Part shown: piece after piece, positions 36,601-48,600 of the stretch
Layout of the letters: the number at the start of each line of letters is the position of its first letter
Numbering within the stretch: the stretch's first letter is position 1
Origin: Sclerodactyla briareus
Lineage: Eukaryota; Echinodermata; Holothuroidea; Dendrochirotida; Sclerodactylidae
Direction of reading: 5' to 3'
NCBI GenBank assembly: GCA_026419785.1
Contig: JAODTK010005873.1
Location: 62,001-126,000 of the forward strand
Length of the DNA stretch: 64,000 bases
Position numbers and translations under genes: made by a program
The notes under the pieces: model-generated
The model's database searches: none
What the model was told of the DNA's origin: nothing
The model's input: the letters and a program-made list of their open reading frames with translations, nothing else

Positions 36601-39600
36601 GTTGCGTGATTCATCTGTGAATGAGGCGATATTCACACTCAGTTTGTGGTGCACATCCACGGGATCCTACTGCATGAAAAAATATGTATTGCTCGATACC
36701 GATTGACACTCACACACACTCATGGAACGCACACTATAACTTGCTCAAATTCACAACGTGAACTCGAACCCACAACCAGTGGATTGTTAGCTCAACAGCT
36801 CACCAAATAATCAGCATGCAATTAGCTACCTGCTGATTGGCTACTCATCAAAGTGAGCAATCACTATGAAGTACCAATGGCACAACCTCAAAACCTGCAA
36901 CCGGTGTATTCAAAAATGTGAAGAGATGTGATGTATTGAGGAAATACAGCAATCTATTTCATCATTAACATTACCTCCCATGGACTATGACACCCACCCA
37001 ATGTCACGTTAGCTTCTGGCAATTGCACAAATCCCGGGTGGCCACCCCATTGCCCTTCTCATTTTGCCATGCTAGTCGTCCAGCTTGTCAAGTTTTTGGC
37101 TCTGAGATTTCCACCTGAAATTGTTTCTTATTAGCATTTTCCCTCGCTTTCATTCATTGTTGCATGTGTTTGCTGGAATTTGTCAGCGTTTACTACCCCT
37201 TTCATTCAAGTATCCTTTGATTTGCATGAGTTTTTAAGGGTTTTTATTCTCTCTCCACCGCAGTTCCCTGCGCGGTGTTAGCCTAGCTTCTTGCCTCGCT
37301 GTAGTGCTGTGCGTACTGCAGTATCCATAATTCACAGATTCCCAAACTGGTTCGGTTTGGTGATTTTATCATCGTCATCATTTTACCTTCACTCTGTTTC
37401 CAGGAGAGACCATTCACCACTGCCCGCAAGTTCAGAAAGAAGAAGAGCGTTGATGAGCGGGGCATGCCCAAGGCCAGGTCTGACTCTGCACTGCTTGAGG
37501 CGACATTCACCTCCCGTCCTGGAAGAGCGCTACATTCCCAGCGCTATGGAAAGGCCAGTCACTGGTGCTGTGGCAGGCTTACGGGTAGAGGTTAAGTTGC
37601 TTTGATGTTGTTGCCTAGGATGAAAAGTGAAGAATATCTAAGGGTGATATCGTCAAACAGGTAGGTATGTAATGTGTCATTACAATTGACTCATTCATGT
37701 TATGATTTCAAAATTTCTGGGAATTCGCTTCGGTTTTATCTGGAAATGGAAGAGTTGACAGAGAGGAACCAGAGTCATTGATGATTCGAGCAGCAGTAGT
37801 TGTAATGCATCCATAGATACATATATAACACTTCATTAGGTCATCCATAGAATGGAACTACAAGTCTGCAATGGAATGATATGACGATTACTAAAACACA
37901 GATGAACATGAGAACAGCTGGTCAGTTTGAAATTACAAATAGGTTGAGTGGACCATGTATAATGAACATGTGAAATAGTTAAGAGAGTGTGAAATGTAGC
38001 TGGTGGGGAGGGAGATGAAACTTCCTGGTAAATCTGCATTGTAAAGCCTAATTGCATCACTTATGAATGTAGAGCATCCTGTGTTAGTACGAGACACTAC
38101 AACCCTCAGTGGACCACTATGACGGATAAGATGTTCAAAAAGGTGCTGCATGGTCATTCCAAAATGACTTCAATGTTGCCATTCAGAATCAGGTATTGCT
38201 TTAAAACATTCACAACATTGTTCACAACATTCACTCCACATCAAAGCGATGTGTCCTGACTGGTTATGTCTATTAAACAAAATTCACCTTTTGAGAACCA
38301 TAGCTGGAAATATACATCTCTGTTTCAGACAATTCGGCTGATTCTGACACCTACCTTTACACTTGTAGAACATTCTCAAATATGTACTGCCGTCTATAAT
38401 AAATCAGTCTGGTTTCTTTCATTTCATCTTTCTATTTACAAAAGAAAAATATATATTAAGAAAACAGAACAATTAAAATAATGTCATAATCTTCTTTCCA
38501 ATAGATTTGAAGTTGGTTTTTACTGCTACCTGGGGTGACTATTACTATCTAGGGCTGACAGGACTAGAAGTGATGGACTCGGACGGTGGGGCCCATAGCC
38601 TTCAACTTAGACCAGATGAATGCAGACCCAAGGGACCTGAACATATTACCAGAGTATGGGTCAGATGACAGGACTCTAGACAAGTAAGTGTATACTCGAG
38701 CCATCGTCTTATATACTGTATTCATTGTCTTACATATTGTAGTCATTTTCTCATATGCTTCATCCATTTGGTCTTATACTGCAATCGTCTCATAAACTGT
38801 ATTCGTTGTCACATATACTGTATTTATGTCTCACATTCTGTATTCGTTGTTCTATATACTGTAATCGTTGTCTTACATACTGTATTTGTGGTCTCATAAA
38901 CTGTATGCACTGCCTTATATATTGTATTTGTTGGCCTATATATTGTATTTGTTGCCTTGTCTCTTGTCTGCTCATTGTATTCCAACCAAGGGTGATCTGG
39001 AAACATGAGCAGTGAGTCATTTTTGCATACATGCATTTCTGCTTCCTTGCAAACAGTACCTGAATGCCGCCTCGCTGGACACAGCGTGAGTGACTGGAAC
39101 AAAGAAAAACCCAGGCACCTTCCACCCCAACCTCCGCATCAAGGTTCCACCATACCATAGAGGCATGGCCAAATTTGCAGCTGACACCTTGTGTACATCC
39201 AGGTCTGCACCCTAGCCAGTGCTTGCATTAGTTTGAGACTGTATGCCAAAAGGTGGCAGATTGGCTCAGTCGGTAGAGCTGCGAAGATCAATTGATCGAG
39301 TTCAGACCCGATCGCACACAAAGGGCTTATTCTGTGCTGGTGTTGGAAAAGGCCATGTACCATCTTGATATGCCTTACACTCAGATTCATGTGGATTGGA
39401 GTTTGAACCCATTAATGATATCAATAAAAATACTACTCATGTAGTGCTGCACAGGAAATCTGGAACATACGAAAACAAGTATGAATATAAACCTATGAAT
39501 CCCATAATGTAAGTACATAGACCTCTCAAGTTAAAACAAATAAAAAATTCCTCATTTTGAATTTCAACAGTTTTATCAATGTGTAGACATGAGATTTACC

Positions 39601-42600
39601 ATCTCAATTTTGTTCAATTTCTAATTGATCCAGGGTCATTGATGGTGAAAATATCACACGTCAGATGAGCACATGTGGATGATACCATTCTCTGAGGGGG
39701 AGGATCATACTCTGACAATCGACTTGAGAGACAAGGTGCAGATATCTGGGCTCCGCATATGGAACTACAACCACAAACCCTGAGGATACGTACAGAGGTG
39801 TAAGTATCACTTACAGTCATGTTGTTCCTGAATTGAACAAAGGTAGTGAAGTTTGGTATGGATTATACGTTACTTCACACAAACGGAGCGAAACAGGCCT
39901 GCCCTGCTGTAGGTGTGGTGTCCCATCCCTTCGTGTTCAGGCTGTCAGGACCAACCTTTGCATGCTTTAAAATATGAGGCTAGTATGTGCCGCATTGCAA
40001 CTTGGAATTAATAATTGTCGTGGCTGCTACGCCCCAACCTATAGTGGCACTCCGCCTTGTTCTGGTGACGACAGTGCCACTGTCTTAGTTTGAGTCTGGT
40101 GATGCCACTGCCAATACTCTGCGATTCCGAAACTGGGGCTTTGGGAAATGACGAAATGTCAAATCAGGAAAAATTGGCCTTGATAGAGGGATTCCATGCA
40201 GCCACCTTAAGAGAGGGGGTTCCATGCAGCCACTTCGATGAATGGGTGGCACACAAGCCACCTTAGTAGATGGGTTCTTTGCAGCCACCTTAAGAGAGGG
40301 GGTTCCATGCAGCCAACTTTGTAGATGGGTTGTATGTAACCACTTTAATAAATGGGCTCCATGCAGCCACCTTTGTAGATGGGTTGTATGCAACCACTTC
40401 AATAAATGGGTTCCATGCAGCCACCTTTGTAGATGGGTTGTATGCAACCACTTTAATAAATGGTTCCATGCAGCCACCTTTGTAGATGGGTTGTATGCAA
40501 CCACTTTAATAAATGGGTTCCATGCAGCCACCTTTGTAGAGGGTTGTATGCAACCACTTAATAAATGGGTTCATGCAGCACCTTTGTAGATGGGTTGTAT
40601 GCGACCACTTCAATAAATGGGTTCCATGCAGCCACCTTTGTAGAGGGTTGTATGCAACCACTTTAATGAATGGGTTCCATGCAGCCACCTTTGTAGATGG
40701 GTTGTATGCAACCACTTAATAAATGGGTTCCATGCAGCACCTTTGTAGATTGGTTGTATGCAACCACTTTAATAAATGGGTTCATGCAGCCACTTTGTAG
40801 ATGGGTTGTATGCAACCACTTTAATAAATGGGTTCCATGCAGCCACCTTTGTAGATGGGTTGTATGCAACCACTTTAATGAATGGGTTCCATGCAGCCAC
40901 CTTGGTAGATGGGTTGTATGCAACCACTTAATAAATGGGTTCCATGCAGCCACCTGTGTAGATGGGTTGTATGCAACCACTTTAATAAATGGGTTCCATG
41001 CAGCCACCTTTGTAGAGGGTTGTATGCAACCACTTAATGAATGTATTGCGTGCAGCCACCTCGTTAGATGGGTTGTATGCAACCACTTTAATGAATGGGT
41101 TCCATGCAGCCACCTTGTAGATGGGTGTATGCAGCCACCTCATTAGATGGGTTGCATGTAGCCATTGTAATAGATAGGTCGCTTGCAGCTCTCCTAAAAG
41201 ATGGGTTCCATGCAGTCACTTTAATAGATGGGTTGTATGCAGCCACTCTAATAGATGGGTTGCTTGCAGCCCTCCCAAAAAATGGGTTCCATGCATCCAC
41301 CTTAATAGATGGGTTGTATGCAGCCACCTCGTTAGATGGGTTGTATGCAGCCACCTCGTTAGATGGGTTGTATGCAGCCACCTCGTTAGATGGGTTGTAT
41401 GCAGCCACCTCGTTAGATGGGTGTATGCAGCCACCTCGTTAGATGGGTTGCATGTAGCCACTGTAATAAATGGGTTACATGCAGCCACCTCAATAGGTGG
41501 GTTGCAGGCAGCCATTGTAATAGATGGGTCACTTGCAGCCCTCCTAAAAGATGGGTTCCATGCAGTCACTTTAATAGATGGGTTGTATGCAGCCACTCTA
41601 TTAGATGGGTTGCTTGCAGCCCTCCCAAAAAATGGGTTCCATGCTTCCACCTTAATAGATGGGTTGTAAAGGTGTTGTAAAGTTTATTGTCTTACCATCC
41701 TACATTTTTAACAAAGAGTCAGGATCATTGGAGATCATTCAATGGTGTCTAATTTACAAAGACTGTGCACATTGAATTTGGTAGGCTTGGTTTATCCTTA
41801 GTCTTGAGAATTTTCAAGGTCTCTGGAGGTCATTAAACTTGTCTAATTTCCATAATTTATGCAGAACGTTTGTCAGATTTTCATGGAACTTCGTGGGGTA
41901 TGTATACCTTTAGTCCTACAAAATGTTAGCATATATTTGGGTCATCAAATGTGTTGAATTTGCATAATTTAGACAATTTTCAAATTAACATTTCTACAAA
42001 ACTTGGTTCTCCATGGTGTAGACAACAATCACACTGATGAATTTGAAAAATTGGTCGCTGTCAAACTATAACCACCCCTGTAAGGCTTTGGATTTGCTGA
42101 ATATTATCTGGTAACTGGTAAACTCCAGGATTAGGTTGTTGAAATCACTGATCGCGGAAAAAAGGCGAGACTAGCAATTCATGAACCCATTTGTTGAGAA
42201 TTTATTGTGTTTTTCAGGTCATTAGATGCTGTGATCATCAATATTTCTTTTGTGGTAGTGTCAGAAAGAGGTTTCGAATATTAATTTAAAAAAATTAATC
42301 ATGCATACTTTTTGTTACCTCTGTAATGTATCAATAATGATATGTTCTTCTCTCTCTCAATGGTGGTTAAAATAAATAACTTATGCTAGATTCAGTATGT
42401 TGTGGTGTTTCAAGTTGTGTTTTGACCTTTCGGCATATTTGCACATGCAGGCCAAGACGATGCATGTGTTCCTAGACAACCGTCAGCTGTCCCCCAAGAA
42501 CGGATTCCTGATCCGGAAGGGGCCGGGAAACTGCTGCTTTGATTTTGCCCAGGAGATAACCTTCACAGCTGACAGGAGGGCAGAGCAGCAGTGAATCGAG

Positions 42601-45600
42601 CTATGCCTAATGCTATTCAAGAGTCATTGAGGTAAGACATGCAGGGTTATGGCATCAAATCCCGACACTGCATTCCAGCTGGTAGGACTGTAAAGATGAT
42701 GCATAATCTGCATTCAGCATGGTTAGCATATATTGAATTGCATCTGAATGTTGGGGATCAAACAGACTGATTCGCAGAGTTCAGGTCTTGAAAATGGATT
42801 AAGGGCCCCGGGTGGGTGAACATATGATGCAGGAACCAGCATGCAGCATATGGATTTGGACCCCATTTTCAAGTGTTCACGTTTCACATTCATTGAGGCG
42901 GAGGATGGGGGGGGGGGTAGGTGGGGACCATGTGAACCTCTGTAGTACAAATTTAATGCAAAAGATGCCGTAGTTTGTGCTACAAAAATCATTACTATTG
43001 CACCATGAATAATTTCAAAAGAACTCTTCATTCTATTGATTATTCAATCAGATTTTGAGTTTGTTGTCTTCTTGTTTTGTTTTATCAGGAGCAGTATTGT
43101 TGCCTCAGAGGAACCCAGCCAGGAGTATATTCCAATGCATATGCCCTGTGGCTGTATCCTTTCATTTATGTAGGCTGATGAAAACAAATTAAAAAACAAA
43201 GCTCTATGCACTTTTCATTTATTATACTTGAGAAAAGCCTTCCCCATCTTGGAAAAAGGTAGGAGAATGTTACAGAAGGTTTGTCTTGGGACCGAACATA
43301 CAATTAGTTCATCCACTAGTTCATGATTACTTGTGTAAGATTTCCTCCCTTGTAGTACCATGGAATTTGGGGGATATGTTTCAGGTGAAAAATCAGGGAA
43401 TTTGTTTTCCCGATGGCATAGAACTCTCCATCCCCAATTCATTTCTTTAACTGGTCAATGGATTAGACAGCTTCCATAAGTTACAGTTGTTCATTGAATG
43501 ACCTTGACCTATCATTTTAAGGACGACTGCAGGGTGAATGAAGAGGCTAATATATCAGCTGGAAAAAAACTGAATGCATCAGTCCAAATCCATCAGTTCG
43601 TACAACTTTCTGTTACGGAGTTACAGTTACAGTGCAATAATAAATGATGTCATTCTTGCACAACCTGCAAACAGTCTTTGTTTTGTATTGAAATTCACAC
43701 ATTTATTCACTTCGAAAAGCATTTAGTTTATGGGAGAAGATTGCTGTAGTGGGTTGGTAGGTGTTGATGTTAACTTCCGTGAGAAAAAGACAACAGAACT
43801 ACTGCTAAATGTTGACTTATCCATCAAAATGAAACAATGAAATACATGACAAACTTCCTGGGTTGTCTTAGTGTGACGTCATGCGTTATTGCACAATTGG
43901 GATTCTCCCCAATTTCTGGTGCATAGTTGACAGAACTTTGAAAGCCAATAACTCCACATAGGAAAATCGTATTGAAATGGGGTTTGGACCTATAGATACA
44001 GTTTTCCATTCTCCATGATATAACCTCTGTTGTATCTCAGTTGTCCTTTAATGCACTGAAATGAGGTATATCATTTCTTGACTCTTATTGACCAGTTGTA
44101 TTCCAGTTCCAACTTTTGTGTACCTGGGGTGACCAGTACTATGTCGGTCTTAACGGAATTGAGTTCTTCGATGAAACGGGCAAGAAGATTGGCCTCACTG
44201 AAACAAGTAAGTGATGCTCCCTTAAATTTGTTGATGATATTGTGTGAAGCCCTCTGATCGTTTGTTTTTTATTTTGATAATAACGTACATACACAGTCCA
44301 TTAATTGGAGGTAATCAATGTTTAATTATTATGATGTTCATATCTCACAGAATCATGCACCACTTGGGTTAATTCATGCAATGGACAAGTGCCCAGCCCA
44401 AGTGCATCTGGCTATAGAATTACCCACCAGGAATTGCATGATCATGTGGATATGAATGCAATAGACTATTAATTAACCCTGTTCATTTTTAACTGCGGGT
44501 GAGCAGCTCTACAAGTCATCATGTCTCTCCGTCCGTTCGTTCGTTCGTTTGTCTATTCTGTTCATCATGTTCATTCGTAACTTCTGAACTGTACATGCGA
44601 TCAGGTTGAAACTTGGTGGGTGGATGAAGCATGCCCCTGGCTAGGCTGAGTAACATTTCCATTTGCACAGTGTGACTAGATTTCAATTAAATTCAATTAA
44701 TTACCCCAATTTGTCTACCCACAACCCTTCCCATTGAACTCTCTGTGAGAGTGGTTTGTTTACATTATTCCCTCGAGCTGCAGGCATGACTGCTGGAATT
44801 GGGGGACTGTTTAATTTGTCTGTCAGCACTGAGGTGGCTGGAATACACTGATCCACTGTTCACTGCTACAGGCTTAGGAGTTGTGCTGGGTACACATATA
44901 AAGTTTTGTTGGGTACATATAGCTAATATACAGGCCTAGGAATGAGTTAGTTGGGTACTTTGTGCTGGGCACTAATAGCAATTATTAGGCTAATGTAGTA
45001 GACATGTTCCAAGCCATTCCAAGGTTATGACAGATGCCAGTAAAGGTCAATTAATGTGAACAAACAATAAATGTGGATTGGTGAAGAACATATGCAGTGT
45101 ATTCGCCACAGGAATTTGCCATCCGCAGCTATCAAGACGTTCCGACTTGCGCTTGTTATCACACATTTTATGCTAGAAATGGAAGTTCCACAGTTGACCT
45201 GGATTGCCTCACTGAACACGCACACCAGCTCACAAACTGGTATACACCAGACCTTTAAGCAAAGTGTAATTTATTTGTCCTGAAGAACCCTGGAGGTCAT
45301 AAATCCATGCTGTAGATATGAGTGTATGATACAGACAAGGGCCGTGGGTTGGTAATCAGTTGTAACTTCACAGTAAGCTACACACTATTTGCCGTTGGCA
45401 GTATGTACAAATAAACAAGTTTTTGGTTGATTTCGCTGGAATCTGATAATGCTATGTCCGCCAGATAATGATACAGTAAGTAGGAGACTCTGGGTATTAT
45501 GCTGCTAGGCTATTGGGCTTCATGGAAAGTACCAGTCATGAAATCGTTAAGAGGGTGGAATAGTCAGATTTCAAGTATATTACATAACTGCTCGCCAAAG

Positions 45601-48600
45601 TACAATGGTCATGTATGTTTTACCCAACCTTTGGTACTTGCTATTTACTATATTATGGAAGCGATTGAAACCCACAGTTTTACAACATTTTACAAGTTCT
45701 ACAAAATGCAAAATTACCCTTGTGATGTATTGTGTAATCATCTGTAAATACAAAGTCAGTGTGGAACATGTACTTTTGAAAACCTTGTGAAAAACAAACT
45801 ATAGGTGTGACCTGGAAAAAAAAACTTACGAAGTTGTAATAATATAAATGATATAAAGATCATTCTCATTCATTTCTATGTACAGACTATTCTCATTGCT
45901 GACTTCATGTTATGGCACAAAATGCATTCACTGTGTAGGGTCTGTGCATGGCAGCCTTTCCACCCCTCCCCCTTCCCTGTCTGTTGATGTCATAGATTCC
46001 CCATCATTGAATTGAATCAACTTCTCATGGCAACATGATAAAACTTCCAAATTGAGGTGTGGGGTGTCTGGGGTTTTTTTGTGTGTGTGTCCTCCTTACA
46101 CCTGTGCTAGCTTTAGAATGTCTGTTACTTGACCATTGGACTTCAGAATATTTCAGGGAAACGTCAATCGTCTCACTTTCAGATGTGGCGCATACCCACC
46201 GAGTATCAATGTGCTTGAAGGAGTGGATGGCGATCATCGTACTCCAGATAAGCTGATAGATGGCATCAGTGACTCTAAGGATGGGAGGCACACCTGGCTG
46301 GCTCCAATACTACCAGGAGTGGTAAGCAGCCATGAAAAAAAATATATTTAGCTGGGCATGTTTGTTTCTGTTTATGTTTATTCATGCTCCATATGTTCAA
46401 AACACAAGTGGGAAAACAAACGAATAATATGTAGTGGCAAAACGAAAGACAGATTGTATGATGAGTCACAGGGGCAACACCCATAAGGCTAAAGGATGGC
46501 CCTTTAGGATAGGGCTCCACATAAATAATTGCACAATCAAAAGCACACAACAAAAGCTCAGCAAACACCTGGTGTCACTGAGAGAGGTCAATGATTTAAT
46601 GAGCTATCAATCAAAACACCAAGATATGTTACTATCTTTCTAACAGAAAAATTGTAGTTGCTGCTAGTAGTTATCCTAAATTCATCAATGTTTTTTCAAG
46701 TTTGTGGTTTGCATTCATCCTGCTACATCCTCGAAAAAATCCAAGGAAATGGTAGTCTGAATGAACAGTAATTAGACTCTTCTTCGTAGGTTTTTGTCTT
46801 CCTGCATCACCATGGTGACATTGTATGACAAACACCAATTTTGGACTATGGAGCATCATGAAATGCTATCTACCTACCCACCTCACATTCTCCCCTGATC
46901 ATCAGGGCTGGAAATATCCTTCTCACATTTATAGTTTCTCCATTACAGATCAACAAAGTGTTTGTTATCTTTGATGAGCCAGTGACGGTGTCGATGATCA
47001 AGCTCTGGAACTACAGCAAGACACCCTGGAGGGGAGTCAAAGAATTTGGGGTAAGACCACCACTTCCTTATCTATTCACATTTGTTGGTTCAGATGGTTG
47101 AATTCACAACAAGATTGTAATCATTTGCCCATTTGGGAAACTGAGTTCAATGGATTCAGAGAGCCACTCTCAGCTAAGGGACATGTAGGGGCTAACTCAA
47201 AAAGTGATGAGGATTTAAGCATATTAATTCAATCAAGTGGTTGGAACCACACTTGGCAGCATTTACAGGCTGTGCAGTCTAGCAGAGAACTGGCATCCAG
47301 GTTCTTTCGGCACAAGAGTTCAGCCAGGTGTCGTTATTCCCTTGAGATTATCCCCCCCCCCCCCCTCCTCCTACCGCCTCCTCCCCAGCTGCCAGCTCAA
47401 CGCTGCTCACAGCATGTGTCCCACACTTTCCTTTCTTTCCTTTTCCTCTCAACTGGGGGCCCAGCATTCACTGGCATACATCATGATTCTTTGTATAGGG
47501 GTGTGTGCTATTGCTTTACCTGAGAATTAGAAAATCATACCCAATGCCATTATGCATGGTGCTCTGCAGGAGCACAAAGTAGGGAAACAACTAGATGATG
47601 GTGCTGCTAGGCAAAATCTAGCAAAAATTCAGTCAAATACTAATTAATGTTAATAAGAGTGAATTTGATAACGGCTCTATGTATCTGCTTTGCAGCTCTA
47701 CCTAGATGACTTGCTGATCTACAACGGGATACTAGGCCAGGTGTCGACAGGAGCCCGGGGGATACTCCCGACGATAGAGCTACCAGCTATACCATAACAT
47801 ACGTTCACAGATGACCTAGAACTGGTACAGCAGGAGAAACATACCATTATACAGTGAGTATTGGTTGGCAACCCAACCGCTGATGCATACTGCTGATGCA
47901 CCATTCTGTTTACCGTTGTTCTGAAACTTGCTCCAAGAGGATCAAAGCAGATCGTGGAATTGAATGGATGAGGCTGCGATTCCGTAAATGCAGATGTTGT
48001 ATGCAGTAGGACACGATAAATGGTGGATTCATGCGAGTACGAACAGGGAACATGAGCTGCAGTTGGTTTGCAGAGACAGAGATAGAGACAAGTTCTGTTA
48101 CAGCAAAAATTCATCCAAATAGAGTGAAACAAACACAGAGTAGGCAATATTGTCATGTGTATGGATGCAGCAGGAACGCAGCATCACGCATATTGATTCT
48201 ATGGAATATCTTCCTAATAGAGCAATTCATCGTCTATTTTCAATGCTTGCTAGATATTTATGGCCCTTAGTTTAATGAATGAAAATATCAACCTCCCTCG
48301 CAAAAATTAGATTTTCACATTCATACCACATCTGTATCTATGGAATCCCAGCCTGAGGTGTATCAGTTTTAGTTGTCATGTTGAAATAGTGCCACATGCA
48401 GCAGCTCCATTTGAAAGTCCCCTTCAGTGCACATGAAGTAACACGCTTAGATGGTGTGTCAAGGAGTGGAGAGCAAGAGCAGCAGACTAATATAGTATGG
48501 ATGTGACAACTATGTTAGTAATGATCAGGGCCAGGGGTAAATCTGTTAGGCGATTTGAGACTGTTTTTTCATTGTAAAGTGCTTATAAAAATTTGTTCTG

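Noticed and set aside
39252-39335. Functional tRNA gene
   Set aside because: The A-box is good but the B-box and the 3' acceptor half are degenerate, and a long non-tRNA body follows, so a SINE is the better call.
40085-41680. Repeated-motif open frames of up to 149 codons on both strands
   Set aside because: They are direct translations of the 27-bp array inside a KATNIP intron. There is no start context, splice support or non-repeat domain.
47098-47530. 141-codon open frame in the intron after 47050
   Set aside because: It overlaps another open frame of unrelated translation, contains a poly-C derived proline run and has no similarity. The flanking KATNIP exons join in phase without it.
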